A stretch of 64,000 bases of DNA, taken from NCBI GenBank assembly GCA_039000515.1, contig JBCFYV010000012.1, forward strand, positions 119,845,056 through 119,909,055. The letters run 5' to 3'. Below, one piece after another: positions 13,201 through 25,900 of the stretch. Under the pieces are notes generated by a model, which made no database searches, was not told the DNA's origin, and was given only the letters and a program-made list of their open reading frames with translations. Origin of the DNA: Timema cristinae (lineage: Eukaryota; Arthropoda; Insecta; Phasmatodea; Timematidae). Numbering within the stretch: position 1 is the stretch's first letter; each line of letters starts with the position of its first letter. Position numbers and translations under genes: made by a program.

Positions 13201-16200
13201 TTAATAATTACACTGATGTGGAGGATAGTCTTTTATGGCGCTAGAATAGTTTGAGCAGAAGCCAAGAGGCTGTGTAACGTCACTGGGGGAGCTGTCAGTA
13301 GGAGAACAACAAGGAGATGGAAAATACACTTGGCAATACAATTTCTGCGGTGACCTCCCTATAATCTTGTCGATAGGAGAGGTTGATTGGGATGCAAACA
13401 CAACACAACACAAATTAAAAGAGTTATGTGTCGTTTGTGAACGAACCAACAAGTGGTGTTGCAATATGGTGCTTAGACACTACACACAATGGTGCAACCA
13501 TATTTCACGGCGACCTGATATACTCCCACAACAGGAACACAAATGAGGCCTTTGCGACTTGAGTACGTGGCCGTATTGACGAACCTTCAACTGCAACTCC
13601 TTCTCCGACGTGATGACCTTGACGATGCTGATGGAGGTGTAGGTGAGACTCAGGAGGATGATGAAAGATACCATGTTCTGCAGGGCTACGAGAAGCGAGT
13701 CGTACGATACGGGGGGTAGGGGAACCTTTGTAACAGCACTTCCGGTATCGTCTCCGTGTCGGCCAGCACTTCCGTCAGGGATGATGACAGGCGTGTTGGA
13801 GGGCGAGGAACCCTTCGGGAAATAGCCTGTGGCAGAGAACAATATACACTTGTTATCATTATATGTTGATCAAGATAGGGATAGGGTGTAATGAGGGGGA
13901 CTGGATTATAACTGGATCAAGATAGGGATAGGGTGTAATGAGGGGGACTAGATAGAACTAGCTCAAGATAGGGATAGGGTGTAATGAGAGGGATTGGATA
14001 GAACTAGCTCAAGATAGAGATAGGGTGTAATGAGGTGGACTGGATAGAACTAACTCAAGATAGGGATAGGGTGTAATGAGGTGGACTGGATAGAACTAGC
14101 TCAAGATAGAGATAGGGTGTAATGAGGTGGACTGGATAGAACTAACTCAAGATAGGGATAGGGTGTAATGAGGTGGACTGGATAGAACTAGCTCAAGATA
14201 GGGATAGGGTGTAATGAGAGGGACTGGATAGAACTAGCTCAAGATAGATAGGGTGTAATGAGGTGGACTGGATATAACTAGCTCAAGATAGGGATAGGGT
14301 GTAATGAGGTGGACTGGATAGAACTAGCTCAAGATAGGGATAGGGTAAATGAGGTGGACTAGATAGAACCAGCTCAAGATAGGGATAGGGTGTAATGAGG
14401 TGGACTGGATAGAACTAGCTCAAGATAGATAGGGTGTAATGAGGTGGACTGGATAGAACTAGCTCAAGATAGATAGGGTGTAATGAGAGGGACTGGATAG
14501 AACTAGCTCAAGATAGGGATATGGTGTAATGAGGTGGACAGGATAGAACTAGCTCAAGATAGGGATAGAGTGTAATGAGGTGGACTAGATAGAACTAGCT
14601 CAAGATAGGGATAGGTGGCGTACTTTTGAGAGGGTAGCAATTAACTTTTGAGCTCCTAACACCATAAAGTGAGTAAGTTAAGTAAGTCAATTTTGAACCA
14701 GGTTATTTAATAAATATCTGAAATTTTGCCTGACTCAACCAAATATCTTTCCGATAACTCTAAATCTAATAAAATTACAACATTTGGACGAGTAATATTA
14801 TTTTTATATACAGCAGGATCCTGCTAATCCGAACCTTAAATTGTCAAGGAAGTTTATACTTTCAAATTGTTTGAATTATAAAGAGATTATAAAAACAACT
14901 ACATAACCTATTTATTTATGATATTACTAGATAGCTGTTGCCTGCGGCTTTGCTCGCGTGGAAGTTGATTATATACAAATACGAAAATATACATATGTAT
15001 TTACAGATTAATTTAAAATATTACGTTACGTTGATGACCATAACTTGACCTCAGATCAAAAATAATGCAAGTCTGATACAAACTTTCACCCCTTTTTCAT
15101 CCATTATTAAATAAAATTTCCAAAATTCCTGAAACACGTATTTATTTGTTTTACATCAATAACCGAAATACAAAATTTTGTTTATGTAACTTTCAAAATG
15201 ACGGACTTTCATACATATTATCATACATATTATCATCCCCTATTTTGACCCCTTCGGGGTGGAATTTTCTAAAATCCTTTCTTAGTGGGTGCCTACATAA
15301 CAAAATGAATAAACAGTCCGAATTTCATGCTTGTAGCCTTGATAGTTTGCGCTCGGCGATGATGAATCAGTCAGTCAGTCAGTCAGTCAGTCAGGACATG
15401 TTATTTCATAAGTATAGATTATTCGAAGATGGATTATTCTAGTTTTCATTAATTTGACATCTAAACATTTTCTTGTTTCTTCGCGGTATTTTTTCTTTAG
15501 ATCGGAATCGGCTGAATACTCTGTAGCTAGTTTTATTAATGTCTCGCGCTTCGTCTCTCATTTATCAAGTCTGACTTCACACATTTCTCTTTTAGGTTTT
15601 ATCGTGTTATGTTTTCTTTTGTTAGAAAACTTTAAAAATAAATTCACGACAAAAATATTAAGTACACTCGCAACCATAAAAATAACAGAGTGTTATCACG
15701 TGTGAGATAAAGAGATAACCATATTGTGAGTTTGAGGGGGAAGGGGGGGGGGTTGGAGGGGACTAAACTATGGAAGATAGAGCAGGTTCGGATTACCCAA
15801 GACCGTGATGCAAAGTTATAAACATACTATTTATCTGAATAGAGGGTGGTCGGGATTGAAAGTTAAGGGCAGTGTTTTTTATCGTTTTTATAATAAGTAT
15901 TTCGGTTTCGACCTCGTAATCGAGCTATATTACCGACCTAGCGGCCGCAGAATGTTGGCGAAGATAGTACCAACATTTGCGAATAAAGGGTGTCATGTGG
16001 TCAGCACAATGAGCCTTACAACCGTTAATTTCAGTTTTCTATACCAGATCTCCCCTCATTCCAGTCCCGCTACTTCACTGGAAAGTCCTAGAAGCTCCAG
16101 GGATCGAACCCGGGACCTCTGGATCTGTAGCTAGGAGCTCTGATAAAATATTTCCCCAGTTTTTTTTTGTTCCTATCAGATTCCAGTTCTTAAAATATTT

Positions 16201-19200
16201 TATTCATTAGGCATACTATCATTATAAAATTATATTACTATAAAGCCACATGACTGACTCACTGACTGGCTGACTGACTGACTGACTCACTGACTCACTG
16301 ACTCACTCGCTGACATTAATGTTTACCCACTTCTAGATGAGTTAGAAACCTGAAATTTGGCAAACTTATAGCTTCTAGACTGTAACCGACGGTAAAATTC
16401 CAAAAAATTCCAAATTTTAATTTTTAACCTCTGAAAAAAAAAATCAAAATGGCGGAGCATCTGTAAAGTCGGTGCAGTATAATTATACAATACAATACCG
16501 GTAACTCTAAGTTGTTTCGTTGAAAACAACGCTGGAATTACAATAGTTCACATCCACTTGCAAAGAAAACTCGCTGGAGTATTAAAACATAAAATGAGGT
16601 GGTAACGATTGATTTTATTCGAGAGGCGGCCATTAACTCTTTGTCCAGTGGCAGCAGTGTAAAGTGTGAACTGTGTTCTTCTTTTTATTGTAACAGGAAT
16701 ATTGTGTTCATCACCTTTTATATGTTTCTATCCACCTTGTTCCAAATATAATACAATTATTTCATAAAGGGAAAAAAGGTTTTCCTTATAGAGATAATTC
16801 GTAGTTAGAAATATATATTATAATTATATAAATATTAGAACAAAATTAAAGTAATTTATTTTTAAAAAACAACACAAACTACTTTTCAACATGAAATAAG
16901 TTAAAGAAAGAAGGACATAAAATGCAATAATTAGAAAAATTGAGAACTTTTAAGAACAGATAAGAACCTAAAATGATAGCGATTCAAATTCCGGTTCTGA
17001 TTTTTAAGCAATTTATGTTGTAGTTTCTTGTTCCAGTGATGACTCACCTGGGACGCTCCCTCCCACGTTGGAGGTGTCACTTCTTGGAGCGTTGGTCTGG
17101 TAAGTCGGGAAGAGCAGGTTGGTCAACCAGTTGGCCGGTGAGTTGGAAGTGGAGCTGAATGTTGAACGGATCTCTCCGGGGAACCGGATCTTTACCTTGA
17201 AGATGAAACCACAACTTTGAGGACATGCTCAACTCTGGTGTAAGTCTAACCACCCTTTTAAATACTCAAGTCCATCTTGTCTTAGATCAAGACAGAACTT
17301 AAGTACGCTATGGCGTTAGAAGTACGTCACCTATTCCTATCTTGAGCTGGTTCTATCCAGTCCACCTCATTACACCCTATTCCTATCTTGAGCTAGTTCT
17401 ATCCGGTCCCCCTCATTACACCCTATCCCTATCTTGAGCTAGTTCTATCCAGTCCACCTCATTACATCCTATCTCTATCTTGAGATAGTTCTATCCAGTC
17501 CACCTAATTACACCCTATCTCTATCTTGAGCTAGTTCTATCCAGTCCACCTCATTACACCCTATCCTTATCTTGAACTAGTTCCATCCAGTCCACCTCAT
17601 TACACCCTATTCTTATATTGAGCTAGTTCTATCCAGTCCACCTCATTACACCCTATTCTTATATTGAGTTAGTTCCATCCAGTCCACCTCATTACACCCT
17701 ATTCTTACATTGAGCTAGTTATATCCAGTCCACCTAATTACACCCTATCTCTATCTTGAGATAGTTCTATCCAGTCCACCTAATTACACCCTATCTCTAT
17801 CTTGAGCTAGTTCTATCCAGTCCACCTCATTACACCCTATCCTTATCTTGAGCTAGTTATATCCGGTCCCCCTCATTACACCCTATCCTTATCTTGAGCT
17901 AGTTCCATCCAGTCCACCTCATTACACCCTATTTTTATATTGAGCTAGTTCTATCCAGTCCACCTCATTACACCTTATCTCTATCTTGAGCTAGTTCTAT
18001 CCAGTCCACCTCATTACACCCTATTCTTATATTGAGTTAGTTCCATCCAGTCCACCTCATTACACCCTATTCTTATATTGAGCTAGTTCTATCCAGTCCA
18101 CCTCATTACATCCTATCTCTATCTTGAGCTAGTTCTATCCAGTCCACCTCATTACACCCTATCTCGATCTTGAGCTAGTTCTATCCAGTCCACCTCATTA
18201 CACCCTATTCTTATATTGAGTTAGTTCCATCCAGTCCACCTCATTACACCCTATTCTTATATTGAGCTAGTTCTATCCAGTCCACCTCATTACACCCTAT
18301 TCTTATATTGAGTTAGTTCTATCCAGTCCACCTCATTAAACCCTATCTCTATCTTGAGCTAGTTCTATCCAGTCCACCTCATTACACCCTATCCTTATCT
18401 TGAGCTAGTTCTATCCAGTCCACCTCATTACACCCTATCCTTATCTTGAGCTAGTTCCATCCAGTCCACCTCATTACACCCTATTCTTATATTGAGCTAG
18501 TTCTATCCAGTCCACCTCATTACACCCTATCTCTATCTTGAGCTAGTTCTATCCAGTCCACCTCATTACACCCTATTCTTATATTGAGTTAGTTCTATCC
18601 AGTCCACCTCATTACACCCTATCTCTATCTTGAGCTAGTTCTATCCAGTCCACCTCATTACAACCTATCCTTATCTTGAGTTAGTTCTATCCAGTCCCCC
18701 TCATTACACCCTATTCTTATATTGAGTTAGCTCCATCCAGTCCACCTCATTACACCCTATCTCTCTCTTGAGATAGTTCTATCCAGTCCACCTAATTACA
18801 CCCTATTCTTATATTGGGCTAGTTCTATCCAGTCCACCTCATTACAACCTATCCTTATCTTCAGCTAGTTCTATCCAGTCCCCCTCATTACACCCTATTC
18901 TTATATTGAGTTAGTTCCATCCAGTACACCTCATTACAACCTATCCTTATATTGAGTTAGTTCTATCTAGTCCACCTCATTAAACCCTATTCTTGTATTG
19001 AGTTAGTTCTATCCAGTCCACCTCATTACAACCTATCCTTATATTGAGTTAGTTCTATCTAGTCCACCTCATTAAACCCTATTCTTATATTGAGTTAGTT
19101 CTATCCAGTCCACCTCATTACACTCTAGCCCTTGAAATTAACTAATGCTAACCTGTGTACAAATAATTATTATTTCCTTAGTAGTACTATATTATCAATC

Positions 19201-19933
19201 AAAAGTGTTAATAATCTCTTCTAATAATACTTCCTTAAGGCCCTTGGCCCTGTCGAGTGCAAGTTTAAAACTTATTTTGTGGGATGGTTGGTAAAAAGCG
19301 TGACGTGGTTTCACAACCGACCAAAGTATCCTTCCGCGCTAACAAGAATAGATGGATCACGGAAACTGTATATAACGCAAGCTACCGGACAGGTCTTGCG
19401 GAAAAAATCATACTTGGAAATATCAGTTTTCTCAAGAACGAGAGAACTTTTTTTGTTAATATTTTCAACATCCTTTCTAAGATAATGTATTGATGTTTAT
19501 TAATTGTTACATTTTCTTATTCTTTTTGTTATGAAGCCAGCAGATTTATATTGAAAAATGTCAATTTTATACATATTTGATTACTGTTAAAATTATAGAG
19601 GAGGTATTTATATAAAAAGTATAACTTAAGCAACATGCTTCTATTCTTGAACAAACCGTTTCCTAAAAGAAAATTGCAAAACATTAACAATTCTTGAAGA
19701 TAACCGTTTGTTCCCCATGGCTTTGCATTTCCGCGCCAAATGAAAAGGGCCAATCACCTTAAGGTTTTTTCCTAACTATTTGAAATAATAAAACATATTG
19801 ATTTAATTAATATGTTATTAGTTTCTCGGTTGTGTCAACAAGAAATATTGTAGTACATGAAACAATAAATTAAAAAGTATCGTATCTACATTTTTACCGG
19901 TATCTTCATACAACTGACTACCAAAATAAAAAG

Positions 19934-19986
<53 letters not shown>

Positions 19987-22900
19987 ATATATATATATGG
20001 AAAAGTTTTTATTTTTTAAACCCATGTGCACGAACACAATCAAACACGGTTTGTATTAAGTTACCAACCACCCTTATTCCGACTGACTCACAATATTAAT
20101 TTATGAAGATAATGAAATAGTTTATAATCTTTCGTTTGTGAATCATTTTTAAATGGACCAAAGAGGCCGATTACACAGAAAAAGTAACATCCAAACGGTT
20201 ATGTTCATAAGTTAGTGTTTCGATAATGTAAAAACTGTTACTAATTTAAAACAAATTGTTTGTTTATGCCAAAAGTAACAACTCAACAAATGGTACTTAT
20301 TTAAGATCTGTGGCAGCTCGTGTATAGGCACTGCGGAACTGCAGCACCCCTTATTCCACTTGATATTATCGATAACATTTAATATAATGGGTCCTTTTTT
20401 ATTTGATTGTTTCTTTATTTTTGTAGTACAATATATATTCCTTAAGCTTAATGTCAGTACTTCAGTAGCCATTCCCCAATTTACGAAAAAGATACAAAAA
20501 TCTTTGTATGGAACTGTGCGCTTCAAAGTGCCAGTGACGTGGTGTTTGACTGTTGTGCGCATGCGCACATAGGAGGGAGTGGGGAGGAAGGTGGTACTGC
20601 TAGGTAGATAGAGCACTGTTGCTCTCGCAGTGCCGGCCCTGGCGTGATGGTGGAAGGAAGTTTCTTTTACTCAGCGTGTGCTGTGCTTAAAAACCATGTA
20701 CCATATCCTTGAATGTTATAAAGTGTAGAAGAGTGTAGGATTAGATTATTATTCTGCTTACAGCTATTCTATTTGATTCATTTTTTTCCGGTTCTTTTAT
20801 TTAACAGAAAGACTAAATGCGCTTGCAGTACTTTCAATGGAGGAAAATTTCCTCAATTGTCATTCAGATATTAAGGAGAAAATTATTGAACTTTTAGCGC
20901 AAATTAAAACAAGAAGAATGTATTTAATTTTTAAATGAATAGATCAAGCTTGAACTGTAACAATTTATGTTAAAGTAAGTAAAAAAATCTGTTTTTTTTG
21001 TTAAGATTTTATCAAGTTCCTGAATAAATTTTCTTTTTATACATGTTTTTTTCCCTTTTACACAATTTTAAAACAAAGGCTAAACATTTTCTGGAGCAGC
21101 ACCCCACTAATTTTAGTTACGAGCCGCCACTGTTTAAGATCATATAGTTTGGGTAGACTACAGGAGAGTTGATCTGTTAGCTTTTGACAGCGATCAGTTT
21201 ACCACCATTCCAGAGGTGGCTGGACTTTATGTACCAACCTTGATATCTGGAAATATCGTTTCATTGGAGAGATTGTCATCGAACACAACCCCGGCAAGTA
21301 CCAGCCTCATGGCCCCAACGGTCTGCGTGAGTCCTTGGATCAGAGTAGACTCGTTCGGTGCAGCAATAACTGTCAAGAACATAGCGAGTGTTGAAGAAAC
21401 GTTTTCATAATTATTCCTACATACACGTTCGTTACTGGGTTACAACAGACAGGAACCTTCAAGCCATGTTGGACTGATAATACGCTTGTAGGATCTTATT
21501 TTGTTGTAGCCAGTTGGTAGTAATCTCCTCTGGTGGAGAAAGCTGAACATTAACCTTCTAGTGAACTTCGTCACAAAAGGATACTTGTGTAAAATAAAAA
21601 AACCTAGTAAACCTTCATCATTCACTTCGGTGGCCGTTAGGTTTAACGCGCTACTCACACAGTAGACTAGACTGCCGATGAAAAGGGAGATCGAGGTTCG
21701 TATCTCAGTCGGGTGTACTGAGGGTGGTATTTCCGAAATGATTTTCTACACTCCTTCCATACAAACTCGCGTACACTTCCTCTGATATATAACCTTTCTG
21801 TGCATTAGTTGAGTTTGTGATGGACGTGTGTAGTCGTTGGTTACATATGAACGACCAATAGTATCCCGAGATATCTGATACCACACTCATCTGCGAGACT
21901 GGAAGTCTGGTATACTGACAAGTATACAATACAAGATTGTGTCATTTTTCAACTAATTTAAATAATTAATTTAAATGTGATCTCCTCCATGGACAGTGGA
22001 ACCTGATTAATTCGAACTTCCGTAATTCGAAATCATCTTTAATTAGAATTTCTCGCCCAGTCTCGTGAATTTTGTATTAAAACAATGTTAAAAAATTGTG
22101 GATAGTTCGAATTTTGTTTTGGTTAGTTCGAACTTTTTGTAAGTTGTAAATGTACTGTGCAGTATTGTTTTCCTACTTGCAGTTGCGGTGCCATGTTGTT
22201 CTATTTTTGGAAACAGGGGAGGTGAAGTTGGGATTCGGTCAGTACCCTTCTTCCCCCCTTCGTCTTCGCCGCTCACACATACGTCTTTGTTTACACGTAC
22301 AGTTCTGTACTTCGTTAGTCAAGGTCAAACCTCTTGAGCGGTTACGTGCGCTGTTCTTAGTGATTAGGTCGTAGCGATATTCTTGTGACGTGCGAGTTTA
22401 TTTTGTTTAGTTTTAGTTTAGTTTAGTACACACTTACAGTAGTGTTTGTGTGTGTGTATCGTGATGTCACTGTCCAAGCCACAGTCCTATAAATCATTTA
22501 CTCTGGCCGCAAAAGTAGCGGTGATAAAGGAAGTGGAAAAGGGAATTCCTTTTAAGAAACGTGTTTAGTTCGAATGTTTTCTTGTTCGCTTCAATTTAGA
22601 ATTATCCATGTTCCACTGTAGTAATAAAGTAAATAAATTATGTTTAAAAGAATCCGCCGACTCAAGTTGGATTTAGGAGAGTATTTTTAAAGATGAGAGA
22701 GTGTCATAGCCGCATTTTTAAGTGTTCGATTGCAAAACCCTTAGTCGGCACGTGTCTCAAGCACTAGGGTAGAACGATTCATTAAATATAGGTCGAGAAG
22801 GAGGGAGGGGGGGGGGTCGCTCTTTTCTGTTCGGTCGTGTGGTGCATTTGTGTTTTGGACCATGGGGCCCATTATTAGAGTATAATTTGAACTTGTGTTT

Positions 22901-25900
22901 TAACAGTTGTCGAAGAAATACTACTGGTTGAACGGTTAGGGCAGTACTCAATGATGGCAAACTAACGGAATCAAAATCCTACTCGAAGATGCGAATCCTG
23001 CATCTCTATTCTTCGAACTTTGTACTTTAAACATCACATTTGTAAACTAAATACCTTGTTTATAAGGTCTACCAACGCCTCCGTCCTTCACACCTACCCT
23101 GACACAAACCCAGGACAGTTACGTAGTGTGTCATAAGGCCCTCGACTGTTACAGTTTATACTTCTTCACAAGGTCAGTGCTACAGGTTTTACTCACCTGT
23201 ACAAATGTCGACTAACCACCTTTCTTCTTCTCCATATTACACACGCTAAATTTTCTTCATCCCTTTGCATTCAAATTAAAAAAAAAACAGCTTTACAAAT
23301 TAAGGTGGGGCTGTAGGGTATCTGAGAAAAGCGCAGTGTTTTGGCAATTTTTATATCAACACATTCTACTGGTCAAAATTTATAAAATATTGTTCCAATA
23401 CAAACATAGAGTTTAACTTTCTTCACTTGGTGATGTCAACAGTTGTTGAATATCTGTCATGAGCATAGCAGCATTAGATGGCAAACCTTTTAAATGAAGA
23501 GTAAAAGCTGTCATGAAATTCCAGGATACTCTTGACAGATATTCAACAACTGTTGATATCACCATGTGAAGAAAGTTCAAATATATGTCTGTACTGGAGA
23601 CATATATTAATTATTATTGGGTCCAAAAATGTTTTGATTTTAAAAAAAAACTGCAAAAACATTGACTTTTCTCACGTTCCATAAACGCCCACCTTAAACA
23701 CTCTGGACGATGCATTTAACTGTGTGTACAGCCAGGTAAGGTCGTGTGAAAGTAGACACAGTTAAATGAGGCGCAGGCGTAATTAGACTGAAAGACAAGG
23801 TTTCTGGGAAACCTGATAAACAGGGAGGGCTAAGCCCTATTTCACTACACCTGTGGTGTGATTTCCCGATTAATTCAATTCTGTTCGAGCAATTATTCTT
23901 TGCTGCTACCCATTCTTGTTTCCGCCCTCTACCCCCAACCCCCACACCCAAGAACCTGCCACCCTTTGCTGATGCACGTGGTCCCACTCAGGGTGCGTCG
24001 GTCCTGCTCCTGCACCTAAAGTCTGTTCAGCGTAGGAATCGTTTTCTGAAAGTCCTTTTCCCCTAGCAGAAATCTATGATATAGTAGGATATTGGTAGGA
24101 AAAAAGAGCTTTCGGAGAGTAATTCCTACCGTGAATGGAGTGTACAGTGATACAGTCATTTACCCGTTACTTTATGACGTATAGAGCGGCAACATAATTT
24201 AAACACCAGGAAAATAGGCTACATTTATTTATAATAAGATGTTGGTTCATTATTTATTTGCTTTTAATACAGGTTCAATCTTTTCAGAATATATTCTAAG
24301 GATGGGACCTTTGAATCTTTAATAATTCGAGACTCATCCTAAAAAAAAAGAAGTTTGAATTAGAAGAATGTACAACACCCCTCTGGAAACCATTCAAAAG
24401 TTGTATGAATCAATTCTAAGAAGGATTGAATCTGTGTTAAAGTTAATTGGCAATTACAAATAATGTGGCCTATGTTGTCCCTGGTGTTCACCTAATTTTG
24501 TCCAACTCCTGTACATCTCTCTGGAGTTTCCATTCTTTTTATATTTTATTTTAAAATATTTGTCAAAGGATTTATGGTCACTCACGTTGCATATCCAATC
24601 TTTCAGCTGTTTTTTTCATGATGCTCTGTGTCAACGAGTTGGATGGTGAGTAGGCGATCCTGTGGGACAATAAACAATAGTGGTTTATTGAGTGACATCC
24701 ATATACAATCCTTTTGATCAATTTAACAGCCCTCCCGTTAGTTACGGTTTTAACTGCATCTAAATACCATATTATATTTAATTAATAAAATTACACCTGG
24801 ATACTGGAATCGAACCCGGGACCTTTGTATTAGTGCGTCAATGCTCTATCCACTGAGCTATCCAGGATTCGCCCCGTGCACAGGGTCATTCTTCACTCAT
24901 ATTTTAAGGCGGAGTCTATGATGGACGTGCGGAAATCGTCGGCTACAAATGTGTGATTTTATTAAGATCACGAGCTATCAGATAACGCAGCGACCTTCAA
25001 CTCGGTAGTTGGCTTTATTTTCTGTCAATAGAACAGTTATTACAATAATTGTACGAATGCGTGTATGCTATTTAGATGTGGATATAACCGTAACTATAAA
25101 ATATAATAGCTCAGTTATTTAATCCATCAAAATATGTGCATTCGTACAATTGTAAAAGTAGGAAACTGTCGACGTTTTTTTTTCTACAAGCAGCAACAGC
25201 ACTTCCATTTTTTTTTAAACGTAAGCAAACAGGATATCAACATATTCATCATATGTAAAGATGTGTGACATTATTAACAACACTTATATCACTAATCAGC
25301 GTCAGAGGTTATAACTGTGGCTTAGTCACAGCTGATACGGAGAGCTGCGCGCTACTCATATGATTAAAGATAGCTGCAAGAGCATCAAAGATATTCTCAC
25401 CAGTTTCAAACAGGCTGAATTTTCATTGTCATTGAGAATTGGACACAACATCCCAAAATATTTGCTATTCCTCATCCTACATCCTGTATATATGAAGGGC
25501 ATGGACGGCAAACTAGACAGGACTATCTTGACAAATGTTTCCACAGACGTGACTCCGTGCTGCCCGTACTAATACACTAGGGTCGCGATTATCCGGTCCA
25601 GTTCTCAGTATTAACAATAATGTTTTAAAATAAACAAACCGGTACATATCCACTATAAAACATTACCTGTATTTCTAATGTAATCCATTCGACGCTCTAT
25701 TTTCACTTGTTCTTGCTTTGTAACCGATGTTACAGTTCCAAAATAAAGAACTGTATAGTAAATAATTTAAAAATATCTTTCGCGTTTAATTTTTACCGTC
25801 CCCCTATAATTACCTTATTCCTATTTTACATCTCAATTAGAAAATGTGCAGATTCTATTAAAACAAAGTTAAATATTCTGTGAGAATTAAAAGAGTAAGC

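Noticed and set aside
14815..15800. pogo-type element with ends near 14815 and 15790
   Set aside because: Both ends contain TAATCCGAACC in opposite orientation, but the match is short and a second repeat fills the inside. Not strong enough.
22150..22374. 74-codon open frame inside the Tigger relic
   Set aside because: It is not in the transposase frame and lies in the 5' non-coding part of the element.
24790..24880. Functional tRNA gene on the minus strand
   Set aside because: The boxes are good, but related decayed pieces occur elsewhere and I could not confirm a full cloverleaf with an anticodon.
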